A stretch of DNA of 64,000 bases from the NCBI RefSeq assembly GCF_040327995.1, contig NZ_JBEPIJ010000006.1:62001-126000 (forward strand), read 5' to 3'. Shown here in pieces: positions 44,660-55,073 of the stretch. A program made the position numbers and the translations under genes. Origin of the DNA: Solimonas thermocellulolyticum. Lineage in GTDB: Bacteria; Pseudomonadota; Gammaproteobacteria; Nevskiales; Nevskiaceae. How positions within the stretch are numbered: the stretch's first letter is position 1; every line of letters begins with the position of its first letter. The notes beneath the pieces are model-generated. The model was not told the DNA's origin and searched no databases. It worked only from the letters and a program-made list of their open reading frames with translations.

Positions 44660-44712
44660 GATGTGACTTTCGATTTGCAAAAATGTAGTTTCTTGAATAT
44701 TTTTTTATAACG
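44660..44712 (+). promoter_or_regulatory. AT-rich segment with candidate promoter ahead of ABC ATPase
   Basis: About 50 bases of unusually AT-rich sequence between the adaptor and the ATPase, in an otherwise GC-rich region. TTGCAA at 44675-44680, 17 bases, then TATTTT at 44698-44703 is a plausible sigma-70 promoter; TATAAC at 44706 is another -10 candidate. The run of seven Ts has no hairpin before it, so it is not a clear terminator. Confidence 0.4.
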
Positions 44713-44742
44713 GCCCGGATGCACCGGGCAAGCGAGCACGAG

Positions 44743-45431
<689 letters not shown>

Positions 45432-45435
<4 letters not shown>

Positions 45436-46592
45436 AGTACCTTCCACTCGTTTGGGCCGCATTGTGGCGGCGCAAGCCGCGCACGATCTTCACGATGCTG
45501 TCTATCGTCGTCGCCTTTTTGCTGTACGCGCTGCTGACCGCGGGCAACGCCGCGTTCAACACCGGCGTCGAGGTCGCCGGCGCCGACCGGCTGATCACCA
45601 CCGGACGCTACTCGCTGACCCAGGTGCTGCCGTTCGGCCATCTGCAGCAGGTGCGCAGCGTGCCGGGCGTCGCCAGCGTTGCCGGCCAGTCCTGGTTCGG
45701 CGGCTACTACCAGAAGGAAAGCAATTTCTTTCCGCAGTTTCCGACACAGATCGAGCCTTATCTGGAGATGTATCCGGAGATCGTGCTGCCGGAAGACCAG
45801 AAGCAGGCGATGCTCAACACGCGCACCGGCGCGATCATCGCCAAGACGCTGGCCGATCGCTTCGGCTTTTCGATCGGCGACCGCATCCCCATCATCGCCG
45901 GCATCTGGCCGCTGGCGGACGGCTCCAACAACTGGGAGTTCGACCTCGTCGGCATCTTCGACACGAAGAATCCGAAAGACCGCTCCATGTTCGAGATGAT
46001 GCTGTTCCATCACGAGTACTTCGACGAGGCGCGCCAGTTCGGCAAGGGCACCATCGGCTGGATCGTGATCAAGACCGAGAACCCGGACCGCAACGAGGAA
46101 GTCGTCAAAGCGGTCGATGCCTTGTTCGCCAACTCGCCCAACGAGACACGCACCCAGACCGAGCGCGCCTTCAATCAGGCCTTCGTCAAGCAGATGGGCG
46201 ACATCGGCCTGATCATGTCGTCGATCATCGGCGCGGTGTTCTTCACGCTGCTGTTCCTGACCGGCAACACGATGATGCAGTCGGTACGCGAGCGCATTCC
46301 CGAACTCGCCGTGCTCAAGACGCTGGGCTACTCCGACCTCGGCGTGCTCGCGCTGGTGCTGGCCGAGTCGCTTTTGCTGTGCGTGCTCGCCGCGCTGATC
46401 GGCATCGGTCTCGCCGGGCTCATCCTGCCGGGCATCGCCGCGAAGCTGCCGGGCTTCTCGGGCATGGCGCTGACACCCGCCGCGTTCGCCGCGGCGCTGG
46501 GCCTCGCCGTGCTGCTCGCGCTCATCGTCGGCCTGCCGCCGGCGCTGCGCGCGATGCGCCTGAAGATCGTGGACGCGCTGGCGGCGCACTGA
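45432..46592 (+). CDS. ABC transporter permease, FtsX/MacB type (first)
   Basis: A 386-residue permease. One helix near the N-terminus (TIFTMLSIVVAFLLYALLTAG), a large periplasmic MacB_PCD-like domain, and three C-terminal helices (LIMSSIIGAVFFTLLFLTGN, LALVLAESLLLCVLAALIGIGLAGL, ALGLAVLLALIVGLPPAL). ATGA overlap couples it to the ATPase. Substrate cannot be inferred; relatives export peptides, lipoproteins or macrolides. Confidence 0.9.
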
Positions 46593-46603
46593 AGGAGACG
46601 GCC

Positions 46604-47794
46604 ATGGCCAACACCCTGAACCAGATCGCCGCCGTGACCGCGCTCAACCTGCGCTCGATTCCGTCGCGGCTCGGCACCTCGATGGTCATCGTCATCGGCA
46701 TCGCCGGCGTGGTCGGCGTGCTGGTGGCGCTGCTGTCGATGGGCGCCGGCTTCGCCGCGACGCTGGGCAGCACCGGCACGCCCGAGCGCACGATCGTGCT
46801 GCGCGGCGGCTCGGTGGACGAGCTCTCCAGCGTGATCACGCGCGAGCAGTCGCAGATCATCGGCGACGCCCCCGGCGTCGCCCGCGACGCCGACGGCAAG
46901 CCGGTGATGGTCGCCGAGTTCTACCTGCTCACCGACGTCGCCAAGCCCGGCTCGACCTCGCCGAACAACGTCGTCGTGCGCGGCACGCAGACCGATGTCG
47001 CGCGCGTGCGCCCCGAGTTCCGCATCGTCGAAGGACGCATGTTCGAATCCGGCGTGCGCGAAGTCATCGTCGGCACCGGCGCCGCGAAGCAGTTCGAGAC
47101 GCTCAGGCTCGGCGGCACGGTCGACGTGCGCGACGGCGCCTGGAACATCGTCGGCATCTTCGCAACCGGCGGCGATGTGCACGAGTCGGAGCTGTGGGTC
47201 GATGCCGGCGCGCTCGAGACCGCGTCGCGGCGCAGCGCGTACAACTCCGTGACCCTACAGCTCGAAAGCGCCGAGGCCTTCGCCACATTCAAGGACGCGC
47301 TGACCACCGACCCGCGCATGGTCGTCAACCCGCAGCGGCAGAGCGATTACTACGCCTCGCGCTCCGAGCAGTTGCACCTGTTGATCCGCATCCTCGGCTA
47401 CACCGTGGCCGTGATCATGGGCATCGGCGCGGTGTTCGGTGCGCTCAACGTGATGTACGCCGCCGTCGCCACGCGCACCGTCGAGATCGCGACCCTGCGC
47501 GCCCTCGGCTTCGGCGGTCTGCCGGTGGTGATCTCGGTGCTGATCGAGTCGCTGCTTTTGGCGCTCGCCGGCGGCCTGGTCGGCGCGCTCATCGCCTACC
47601 TGTTCTTCAACGGCTTCACCGTCAACACGCTCAACTTCCAGACCTTCAGCCAGGTCGCCTTTGCGTTCAAGGTCACGCCCGAGCTGATCCAGCAGGGCAT
47701 CGTCTGGGCGCTGGTGATGGGCCTGATCGGCGGCCTGTTTCCGGCAGTGCGCGCGGCACGCCTGCCGATCGTCGATGCGCTGAGGGCCGGCTGA
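46604..47794 (+). CDS. ABC transporter permease, FtsX/MacB type (second)
   Basis: A 396-residue permease homologous in layout to the first: N-terminal helix (TSMVIVIGIAGVVGVLVALLS), periplasmic domain and three C-terminal helices (YTVAVIMGIGAVFGALNVMY, SVLIESLLLALAGGLVGALI, WALVMGLIGGLFPAVRAAR). AGGAGACGGCC precedes ATG 46604. The two permeases probably form a heterodimer with two copies of the ATPase. Confidence 0.9.
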   Translation: MANTLNQIAAVTALNLRSIPSRLGTSMVIVIGIAGVVGVLVALLSMGAGFAATLGSTGTPERTIVLRGGSVDELSSVITREQSQIIGDAPGVARDADGKPVMVAEFYLLTDVAKPGSTSPNNVVVRGTQTDVARVRPEFRIVEGRMFESGVREVIVGTGAAKQFETLRLGGTVDVRDGAWNIVGIFATGGDVHESELWVDAGALETASRRSAYNSVTLQLESAEAFATFKDALTTDPRMVVNPQRQSDYYASRSEQLHLLIRILGYTVAVIMGIGAVFGALNVMYAAVATRTVEIATLRALGFGGLPVVISVLIESLLLALAGGLVGALIAYLFFNGFTVNTLNFQTFSQVAFAFKVTPELIQQGIVWALVMGLIGGLFPAVRAARLPIVDALRAG

Positions 47795-47904
47795 ACCACG
47801 ACACTGGCGCTGATTTCGCGCCAGCACTGGTTGATTCTCCGCTACCCGGCACGCGGCCGCGCGGGCAAGATGCGATCCGGGTGTCGCGACGCGGAGACGC
47901 ACCG

Positions 47905-48867
47905 ATGACCATCACACTCCACGCTGCCGCACTGCGCACGTTGTTCGTTGAACGCGCCACGGCGAAGTTCGCGCGCAACGTGCCGGACTTCGTTGCGCTG
48001 CAGAAGCTGGTCGCCGACAACGGCGGGACCTTTCGCAACGACCACGGCGCGATCCGCAGCGCCGATCCCGCGGTGACGGCGCTGTTCCTGCGCGCCGCGC
48101 AGGTGCTCGGCCTGCGCCGCGAGCTGGACTATCGGTTTCCGGCAAAAAGGCTCGTGTCCTGCGATCTGCAGGTCATCGGCGAGGACGCCTCGCAGTTCAA
48201 GATTTTCGTCTCGCAGGTGGACCTGGGCGCGTTTCCCGACGAAATCGCGGCGCTGATCCGCGACGATTGCGCTCGGCAGGCGCGGGCCGTGGACCACGGC
48301 CCGTTCGTCGCCCTGATCGAGCGCTTCGAACGCCGCGGCGGATTGAGCGAGGCCGAAGCCGAGGCCTTCGTCGAGCACTTCGTCGACCGCCTGATGGCGC
48401 GCAACGGCCCGCCACTCGAGCGCAGCACGCTCGAAGCCGTCGCGCACTTGTCCGGGGAGGCCGCCAGCGCGCTTGCGCTCGGACCCGACTTCAATCACGT
48501 GACGATCGACGTGCGCGCCGCGGCCTTCGACGACATCGAGGCGATGGCAGCGGCGATGCAGCAGGCCGGCTTTCGCATGCTGCCCGAGATCCAGGGCGCC
48601 CGTGGCACGAAGCTGCGCCAGACCGCGACGATGGCGGCCACACAGGACACGCCGGTCGTGGAGACCGACGGCACGCTCGGCGTTGCGCCCACGGAAAAGC
48701 AATTCGTCGAGATCATCGAGCGCAATCAGGCGGTCGACGCCGACGGCCATCCGCTGTGGCAGCAGGATGGCCGTCCGCTGATCTTCCGCAACTTCCTCGC
48801 CGCCAACGCCGAGAAGATCTTCGACGCGGCGTCGACGCGCGCCGGGGCGATCCGCGTGCGCGCCTGA
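47905..48867 (+). CDS. DUF1338 family 2-oxoadipate dioxygenase/decarboxylase-like (HglS/YdcJ)
   Basis: A 320-residue Fe(II) enzyme. HGAIRS supplies the first His and an Arg four residues later, NHVTIDV the second His and FVEIIERN the Glu; these match the known HglS metal and substrate residues. HglS turns 2-oxoadipate into D-2-hydroxyglutarate in lysine breakdown. No other lysine genes are near, so the role here is inferred from family alone. ATG 47905 is preceded by GGAGACGCACCG. Confidence 0.82.
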   Translation: MTITLHAAALRTLFVERATAKFARNVPDFVALQKLVADNGGTFRNDHGAIRSADPAVTALFLRAAQVLGLRRELDYRFPAKRLVSCDLQVIGEDASQFKIFVSQVDLGAFPDEIAALIRDDCARQARAVDHGPFVALIERFERRGGLSEAEAEAFVEHFVDRLMARNGPPLERSTLEAVAHLSGEAASALALGPDFNHVTIDVRAAAFDDIEAMAAAMQQAGFRMLPEIQGARGTKLRQTATMAATQDTPVVETDGTLGVAPTEKQFVEIIERNQAVDADGHPLWQQDGRPLIFRNFLAANAEKIFDAASTRAGAIRVRA

Positions 48868-48929
48868 AGCGCCTCCTTACTGTCGATCGCCGCACAGATG
48901 ACCTCTGCGCGCGGGCCGACGCGCGAACT

Positions 48930-51038
48930 CTACGCCGCTTCGGCCTCGCCGGCACGGCTTGCCGCCCTGGGGGGCGGCGCATCGCTGTCCGCTGCCGGCT
49001 CGTGCTCGGGTGGCGGATCGCGCGGCGGCCACAGCAGGTCCTGCGGACGGCGCAGCGCGCGGCGGCAGAACTCGCGCATCAGCTCGCGACGGTCGCCGAT
49101 CGGCACGCGCTGCGCGCGCAACGCGACGAACAGCGCGAGGCTGAAGCTGACCAATAGGTTGATCAGGCCGATGCCGGCGACACCGATGGCGACCATGACG
49201 ATCATCGGTCGCGCGACTTGCCAGTCGAGCGCGACCATCGCGTAACCGAAGTACGCCGTCGAGAAGGTGATGTGGCGGATGTCCAGCGGCAGGCCGAGGA
49301 TGAATCCGATGGTGCCGGCACTGCCGAGCATGCAGCCGAAGAAGAAGTTGCCGGCCAACGCGCCGAGGTTGTCCTCGATATAAGCGGAGAAGCGCTCGGC
49401 GCGCGCCTTGCCGAGCAGGCGACGGAGCCAGCGCAGTTGCAGGATGCGCTGCGGGATGCGGTTGTACACCGCCTTGTTGTCGAAATAGCCGGAAATCAGG
49501 CCGGCGAGAAACAGGCAGACGCCGGCGACGCCGGCATGCAGCCAGGCCAGGCTCTGCAGCGGATGCTGCTCGACCAAGAGGTACTGCGCGGTCTGGGCGT
49601 CGAGGTAGTGCTCGCCGGTGTTGAGCAGGATCGCGTAGGCAATCGCGACCGGCAGCAGGAAGGCCGGCAGCACGTTGCCGACGATGGCGATGAACTGGCT
49701 GCGCATGGTGCGCACGACCAGATCGGCGCCGACGGCGATGCGCTCCTTGCGGTTCTGCGCCGCGGCCAGCGTGGCGGCGAGATACGAGGCGGTCATCGCC
49801 GGCTGCTTGGTGGCGATGGTGAATCGCAGCAGATAGATGAGCACGAAGCCCAGCCCGTAGTTGAGGCTGTACAGCACCGCACCGGCCAGCGGCGCATGCG
49901 GCTCGGCCGAGAGTGCGACCTTGATCATCGCCATCAGCGGCACGATGCAACCGGCCCCCAGTGCCGAGCGCAGCATCTGCCAGTACTCGGCGCGCGTCGC
50001 GGTGACGTAGTGCTCGCCCGTCTTGCTGGCGTTGTCGGTGATGCGCGTGGCCAAGAGCTCGACGTGCTGCCGCCAGAGCTCGCGCACGCTGTGGCGCGTG
50101 TTCTCGGCACGCACGATTTGCTTGAAGAAGCGCACGCGCAACTCGTTGAGCTCGTGCACCGGGCGCTTTTCGAGCAACTCCAGCAGCAGCTTGAGCCGCG
50201 CGATGTTCTGCTGCAGGCGCGCCAGCAGCACGGTGAGGCTGACACTGGCGCCGGTCTGCGCGGCCTGCTTGCGCACTTTGCCGATGATCTGCTCGCACTG
50301 GCCGAGCAGCACCAGCAGGTGCTTGTCGTCGAGCCTCGGCTCACGCTTTTCGGCGATCGCCGCCTGGTGCTCGTCGATGAACTGGCGCATCTCGACGTTC
50401 TGCGTCAGAAACGGCGACTCGTAGCGCTCGATGGCTGGATGGTTGCGCACCAGTTCCGGCTCGAGCCCGAGCGCAGCGATACGGTAGGACACGACCTGCA
50501 GGGCTTCGAGGATCTGGAACGGCAGGCGGCGGCCGTGCTCGCGGCCGGCGGCGCCGAAATCGAGCGCATCGAGAAAGCCGACCCAGTCGGCGTCCGGGAT
50601 CGCCTCGATCCAGACGTAATCGTCGCGACGCGAGAACAGGAGGTTGACGGCGTCGCGCAGCTGCGCCGGATCGAGCTCGTCCGGCAGCAGGCCGTGGATG
50701 AAGCGTCGCCACAGGCCACCGAGGAAGCCCTGCCCGCTCAGAATCCCGGAATCGCTCATCAGGCGCAGCGGCTGTGTTTCGGTGACCAGCCACAGCAGGG
50801 CGTTGCGCACCACCGCACGCGCGGCGGCATCGCTGCGCATGCGCTCGATCAGCAACTGCATTCGCGACTGCGCGGCCTCGGCGTCACGAACGCGACGCGG
50901 ACGCAGCCAGTGCACCAGCGCGGCCAGCGCCGCAAGGCGCTGCGCGTCATCGGCGGCGTGCAGCCGCTCGATCGCCGCGTCGAGCCGTTGCAACGCGCGC
51001 TCGACGTGCCGCTGCGGGCCGAACCAGCGCTTCAGCAC
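48930..51038 (-). CDS. COG4389 'site-specific recombinase' family membrane protein (Gcr-like)
   Basis: About 702 residues. Four to six membrane helices are grouped in the C-terminal third (LRSALGAGCIVPLMAMIKVAL through GIGLINLLVSFSLALFVAL), while the first ~400 residues are helical and soluble (FIHGLLPDELDPAQLRDAVNLLFSRRD, QTNVEMRQF-like and coiled segments). It matches the SpecificRecomb family, whose name seems wrong: no recombinase catalytic motif is seen. Start is uncertain; GTG 51038 has CGGAG six bases upstream, with GTG 51083 as alternative. It is divergent from nrdA. Confidence 0.82.
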   Translation of the reverse strand: MLKRWFGPQRHVERALQRLDAAIERLHAADDAQRLAALAALVHWLRPRRVRDAEAAQSRMQLLIERMRSDAAARAVVRNALLWLVTETQPLRLMSDSGILSGQGFLGGLWRRFIHGLLPDELDPAQLRDAVNLLFSRRDDYVWIEAIPDADWVGFLDALDFGAAGREHGRRLPFQILEALQVVSYRIAALGLEPELVRNHPAIERYESPFLTQNVEMRQFIDEHQAAIAEKREPRLDDKHLLVLLGQCEQIIGKVRKQAAQTGASVSLTVLLARLQQNIARLKLLLELLEKRPVHELNELRVRFFKQIVRAENTRHSVRELWRQHVELLATRITDNASKTGEHYVTATRAEYWQMLRSALGAGCIVPLMAMIKVALSAEPHAPLAGAVLYSLNYGLGFVLIYLLRFTIATKQPAMTASYLAATLAAAQNRKERIAVGADLVVRTMRSQFIAIVGNVLPAFLLPVAIAYAILLNTGEHYLDAQTAQYLLVEQHPLQSLAWLHAGVAGVCLFLAGLISGYFDNKAVYNRIPQRILQLRWLRRLLGKARAERFSAYIEDNLGALAGNFFFGCMLGSAGTIGFILGLPLDIRHITFSTAYFGYAMVALDWQVARPMIVMVAIGVAGIGLINLLVSFSLALFVALRAQRVPIGDRRELMREFCRRALRRPQDLLWPPRDPPPEHEPAADSDAPPPRAASRAGEAEAA

Positions 51039-51282
51039 GGTCGGCTCCGGGGCCGGGCTCGGCGAAGACGGCGACGCTTGCACTCGCGCGCAAAGGATGA
51101 ACGGGAACGCATGGGCATGATGGACGACCGCGGTGCGGACCGCGTGGCAGGGGCCCTTATTGTCCGGACCGCGCCGGGCGACACAAGCCGGCCAGCCAGA
51201 ACGTGGGCAAGGCCTGCGCGCGCTGACGCAGGGCCGCCGTAAGTCGCGGAAATCGCTGGCGAGCCGCCGATCCAGGCGCGAC

Positions 51283-51291
51283 TTGTCCACA
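51283..51291 (+). promoter_or_regulatory. DnaA-box-like site upstream of nrdA
   Basis: TTGTCCACA, one base from the TTATCCACA consensus, 163 bases before the nrdA ATG. Known biology: DnaA controls nrdAB in E. coli. A single box alone is weak evidence. Confidence 0.35.
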
Positions 51292-51320
51292 GCCTGCGCA
51301 CCGCCCGCTCACTGCTTTGA

Positions 51321-51336
51321 GCACAACTGCTAGCGG
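51321..51336 (+). promoter_or_regulatory. Candidate NrdR box 1 of nrdA
   Basis: GCACAACTGCTAGCGG matches about 9 of 16 positions of the NrdR consensus acaCwAtATaTwGtgt. Alone it is weak, but it lies exactly 32 bp before the better box at 51353 and shares the ending TAGCGG with the first box of nrdB. Confidence 0.45.
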
Positions 51337-51366
51337 TTGACGGGTTCTCGAACCACAAGATATGGT
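51337..51366 (+). promoter_or_regulatory. Candidate sigma-70 promoter of nrdA
   Basis: TTGACG at 51337-51342, an 18-base spacer and TATGGT at 51361-51366. The second NrdR-like box overlaps the -10 element, as expected for repression. The transcript would start about 80 bases before the ATG at 51454. Confidence 0.5.
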
Positions 51367-51368
51367 TA
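51353..51368 (+). promoter_or_regulatory. Candidate NrdR box 2 of nrdA
   Basis: CCACAAGATATGGTTA matches about 11 of 16 positions of the NrdR consensus, including the CaAgATaT core and the later G. It is 32 bp from box 1, the spacing usual for the NrdR tetramer. Confidence 0.55.
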
Positions 51369-51453
51369 TTCGACACGCTGCGCCGCCCTGCACCCGGGCG
51401 GTGCGCCGCCCAGCATCTTCCGCCTGCCGTTTGCGTACACGGGGAGTTCCACC

Positions 51454-54384
51454 ATGCAGACCCACACCTCGATCGCTGCGCCCGAGTCCCGCCGCCCGAC
51501 GCCGACGATCCCCGCCGCGAGCCCCGCCGAGCTCGCGGCCACCGCTCCGGGCGCGATCAAAGTCATCCGCCGCAACGGCAAGGTCACCGCGTTCGATGCG
51601 TCCAAGATCCAGATCGCGATGACCAAGGCCTTCCTCGCGGTCGAAGGAAGCGCAGCGGCCGCATCGGCGGCGGTTCGCCAGAAGGTGGAGACGCTCAGTG
51701 CGCAGGTGGTCCAGGCCCTCACCCGCCATCTTTCCGGCGGCGGCACCCTACACATCGAGGACATCCAGGACCAGGTCGAGCTGGCTTTGATGCGCGCCGG
51801 CGAGCACAAGGTTGCCCGCGCCTACGTGCTTTATCGCGAAGAACGGGCGCGCGAACGGGCCGCCGAGGCGGCGGCCGGCCCGACGATGGACCGGCCGGCC
51901 TTGTCGATCACCCGCGACGACGGCTCGGTAGTGCCGCTCGACGAGGCGCGCATGCGCCGCCTCGTCACCGAGGCCTGCGCGAGACTGTCCGGCGTCGACG
52001 TCGACGAAGTGGTCGGCGCCGCGCTGCGCGACCTCTACGACGGCATGCCCGAAGCCGAACTGTCGCAGGCACTGACGCTGGCCGCACGCGCGCGCATCGA
52101 AAAGGAGCCGAACTACACCTACGTGTCGGCGCGCCTGTTGCTCGACGCGCTGCGCCACGAGGCACTGAAGTTCCTCGGCATGAGCGAGACGCGTCCGACC
52201 TTCGAGGAAATGAAGACCCTGTACCCGGACTACTTCCGCGAGTACATCCACAAAGCCGTGTCGCTGGAGCTGCTCGACCCCAAGCTCGCGCTCTATGACC
52301 TCGATACGCTGGGCCGCGCCCTGCTCGCCGAACGCGACGCCAAGTTCGATTACCTGGGCCTGCAGACCCTGTACGACCGCTACTTCATCCACAGCAACGG
52401 CACCCGCTTCGAGCTACCGCAGGCGTTCTTCATGCGTGTGGCGATGGGCCTGGCCATCAACGAGATCGACCGCGAAGCGCGGGCCATCGAGTTCTACCAG
52501 TTGCTGTCGAGCTTCGACTTCATGTCGAGCACGCCCACGCTGTTCAATTCCGGCACGCTGCGCCCGCAGCTGTCGAGCTGCTATCTGACGCAGGTGCCCG
52601 ACGACCTCGACGGCATCTTCGGCGCCATCAAGGACAACGCCCTGCTTTCGAAGTTTGCCGGCGGGCTGGGCAACGACTGGACGCCGGTGCGCGGCATGGG
52701 CGGCTATATCAAGGGCACCAACGGCAAGTCCAATGGCGTCGTACCGTTCATGAAGGTCGCCAACGACACCGCCGTCGCCGTCAACCAGGGCGGCAAGCGC
52801 AAGGGGGCGGTCTGCGCCTACCTGGAAACCTGGCACCGCGACATCGAGGAGTTCCTGGAACTGCGCAAGAACACCGGCGACGAGCGCCGCCGTACCCACG
52901 ACATGAACACCGCCAACTGGGTCCCGGACCTGTTCATGAAGCGCGTGATTCAGGAGGGCCAGTGGACACTGTTCTCGCCGGACGAAACGCCGGACCTGCA
53001 CGATCTGGTCGGTGCCGCCTTCGAGAAGCGTTACGTCGAGTACGAGCGGCTCGCCGACGAAGGCCGCATCAAGAACTTCAAGCGCATGCCGGCCGTCAGT
53101 CTGTGGCGCAAGATGCTGTCGATGCTGTTCGAAACCGGGCACCCCTGGATCACGTTCAAGGATCCGTGCAACCTGCGCTCGCCGCAGCAGCATGTCGGCG
53201 TCGTGCACAGCTCCAACCTGTGCACCGAGATCACGCTCAACACCAAGGCCGGCCAGGAGATCGCGGTCTGCAACCTCGGGTCCGTCAATCTGCCGGCGCA
53301 CGTCACCGAAGACGGCCAACTCGACACCGCCAAGCTGGAACGCACGATCAGCACGGCGATGCGCATGCTCGACAACGTCATCGAGTACAACTACTACTCG
53401 GTCGCCACCGCGCGCAACTCCAACCTGCGCCACCGCCCGGTGGGTCTGGGCGTGATGGGCTTCCACGACGCGCTGTACAAGCTGCGCCTGCCCTACGATT
53501 CGGACAAGGCGATCGAGTTCGCCGACGTATCGATGGAGGCGATCAGCTACTACGCGATCAAGGCGAGCACGGACCTTGCAGCCGAGCGCGGACGCTACTC
53601 CAGCTTCGAAGGCTCGCTGTGGAGCCGCGGCATCCTGCCGATCGACTCCATCCAGATCCTCGCCCGGGAACGGGGAGCCGACTTCGTCAAGCAGGACACC
53701 AGCGTCTCCGGCAAGTTCGACTGGGACGGCCTGCGTGAGCGCATCAAGACCGTTGGCATGCGCAACTCCAACTGCATGGCCATCGCGCCGACGGCGACCA
53801 TCGCCAACATCACCGGCGTGTCGCAGTCGATCGAGCCCACGTACCAGAACCTCTACGTGAAATCAAACCTCTCGGGCGAGTTCACCGTGGTCAACGAGTA
53901 TCTGGTCAACGACCTCAAGAAGCTGGGCCTCTGGGACGAGGTCATGGCGCACGACCTCAAGTACTTCGACGGCAGCGTGCAGCACATCGACCGCATCCCG
54001 CCCGAGCTCAAGGCACTCTACAAGTGCGCCTTCGAGATCGACCCCAAGCGTCTGGTCGACGCCGCCAGCCGCCGCCAGAAGTGGATCGACCAGGCGCAGT
54101 CGCTGAACCTGTACATGCGCGAGCCCAGCGGCAAGAAGCTCGACGAACTGTACAAGCACGCCTGGATCTCGGGCCTGAAGACCACGTACTACCTGCGCAC
54201 GATGGGCGCGACGCATGCGGAGAAGACCACGATCAGCGACGGCCGCCTCAACGCCGTCGGCGGCAACGTCAAATCCGCGCAGCCGGTCGCGGCACCCTCC
54301 CCGGCGGCGCCGGCCGCCGCCAGCGACGTCGGCGGCGCCAAGGTCTGCTCGATCCTCGACCCGGACTGCGAGGCCTGTCAGTAG
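51454..54384 (+). CDS. nrdA: Ribonucleoside-diphosphate reductase alpha subunit, class Ia, two ATP-cones
   Basis: About 976 residues, longer than E. coli NrdA because of two N-terminal ATP-cone-like domains (IKVIRRNGKVTAFDASKI near residue 32 and LSITRDDGSVVPLDEARM near 150). Catalytic residues are kept: Cys376 (SSCYLTQ), Asn-x-Cys590-x-Glu (SNLCTEI) and Cys606 (AVCNLGS). The C-terminal CSILDPDCEACQ supplies the redox Cys pair. It reduces NDPs to dNDPs with NrdB (61.4 kb). ATG 51454 has GGGGAG upstream. A strong terminator follows at 54402. nrdB is not adjacent, which is unusual for class Ia. Confidence 0.96.
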   Translation: MQTHTSIAAPESRRPTPTIPAASPAELAATAPGAIKVIRRNGKVTAFDASKIQIAMTKAFLAVEGSAAAASAAVRQKVETLSAQVVQALTRHLSGGGTLHIEDIQDQVELALMRAGEHKVARAYVLYREERARERAAEAAAGPTMDRPALSITRDDGSVVPLDEARMRRLVTEACARLSGVDVDEVVGAALRDLYDGMPEAELSQALTLAARARIEKEPNYTYVSARLLLDALRHEALKFLGMSETRPTFEEMKTLYPDYFREYIHKAVSLELLDPKLALYDLDTLGRALLAERDAKFDYLGLQTLYDRYFIHSNGTRFELPQAFFMRVAMGLAINEIDREARAIEFYQLLSSFDFMSSTPTLFNSGTLRPQLSSCYLTQVPDDLDGIFGAIKDNALLSKFAGGLGNDWTPVRGMGGYIKGTNGKSNGVVPFMKVANDTAVAVNQGGKRKGAVCAYLETWHRDIEEFLELRKNTGDERRRTHDMNTANWVPDLFMKRVIQEGQWTLFSPDETPDLHDLVGAAFEKRYVEYERLADEGRIKNFKRMPAVSLWRKMLSMLFETGHPWITFKDPCNLRSPQQHVGVVHSSNLCTEITLNTKAGQEIAVCNLGSVNLPAHVTEDGQLDTAKLERTISTAMRMLDNVIEYNYYSVATARNSNLRHRPVGLGVMGFHDALYKLRLPYDSDKAIEFADVSMEAISYYAIKASTDLAAERGRYSSFEGSLWSRGILPIDSIQILARERGADFVKQDTSVSGKFDWDGLRERIKTVGMRNSNCMAIAPTATIANITGVSQSIEPTYQNLYVKSNLSGEFTVVNEYLVNDLKKLGLWDEVMAHDLKYFDGSVQHIDRIPPELKALYKCAFEIDPKRLVDAASRRQKWIDQAQSLNLYMREPSGKKLDELYKHAWISGLKTTYYLRTMGATHAEKTTISDGRLNAVGGNVKSAQPVAAPSPAAPAAASDVGGAKVCSILDPDCEACQ

Positions 54385-54401
54385 TTGCCCCTGCGGCATC
54401 C

Positions 54402-54432
54402 GAACCCCCGCCCCGTGCGGGGGTTCTTGTTT
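54402..54432 (+). terminator. Rho-independent terminator of nrdA
   Basis: GAACCCCCGC, loop CCCGT, GCGGGGGTTC, then TTGTTT: a perfect 10-bp stem with a T-rich tail, 18 bases after the nrdA stop. Confidence 0.9.
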
Positions 54433-54580
54433 GGTGCGCCTACGCTCTTGATCCGCGGCACCTGCTGCGACTCGACCCGAACGGGACGAGCCGAGTGAAA
54501 ACACCACCTGCACCGCAGCCCGCAGCCGACGCCGCTCGCTTCGGGTAGTCTGCGCAGCAGGCGTATCGAGAAGCCGGGCC

Positions 54581-54600
54581 GCGGCCCATGGATGGGCCGC
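54581..54600. repeat. Short palindrome A at the left edge of the tRNA-derived repeat
   Basis: GCGGCCCAT-GG-ATGGGCCGC, 9-bp perfect arms, just before the first copy of the 84-bp repeat. Shares the CCAT-nn-ATGG core with palindrome B at 54730-54753. Confidence 0.75.
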
Positions 54601-54602
54601 GC

Positions 54603-54686
54603 AATCCTACCCTCGCCTTCCACTTCGCACAAATACAAAAGCCCCATTCAAGGGGCTTTTGTATTTGTGTGGCGGAGAGGGTGGGA
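54603..54686 (-). repeat. 84-bp direct repeat, copy 1 (tRNA-Ser 3' end plus terminator)
   Basis: 83 of 84 bases equal the segment at 54758-54841, 155 bp away; the only difference is T at 54608 versus C at 54763. It holds a full terminator hairpin (54628-54669) and, on the minus strand at 54670-54686, the last 17 bases of tRNA-Ser including CCA. The rest of the tRNA is missing. Confidence 0.9.
54628..54669 (-). terminator. Duplicate terminator hairpin, distal copy
   Basis: 18-bp perfect arms with loop ATTCAA and T-rich ends on both strands, identical to the hairpin directly after tRNA-Ser. It may act as a second terminator for the tRNA or in both directions. Confidence 0.8.
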
Positions 54687-54729
54687 ACCTCGCGTCGGCT
54701 CGGCCATCCTGGCCTCGACGCGCTCGCCG

Positions 54730-54753
54730 GGGCAGGCCATCCATGGCCTGCCC
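54730..54753. repeat. Short palindrome B between the two repeat copies
   Basis: GGGCAGGCCAT-CC-ATGGCCTGCCC, 11-bp perfect arms. It lies right before repeat copy 2, as palindrome A lies before copy 1. It is followed by TTCGAATCCCACCCTC, which resembles a tRNA-Ser T-arm in the opposite orientation. Confidence 0.75.
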
Positions 54754-54757
54754 TTCG

Positions 54758-54914
<157 letters not shown>

Positions 54915-55073
54915 GTGACGGTTTGCTCATCGGTGCCGGCGGGCGGTCTGTGATACCGCCGGTCCCGTTTTCCTCTGGCCGGCCGGGGAAACCCGGTGTG
55001 CTAGCGTGCGGTCTTAGCGGGCGCCCCGAGGGGGCGCACGGCCAAGCCGCGTCGAGCAGGCCCGATATTCTAA

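Noticed and set aside
48930..51038. Site-specific recombinase as sign of a mobile element
   Set aside because: The family name is misleading: a membrane protein with no Ser or Tyr recombinase motif and no element ends nearby.
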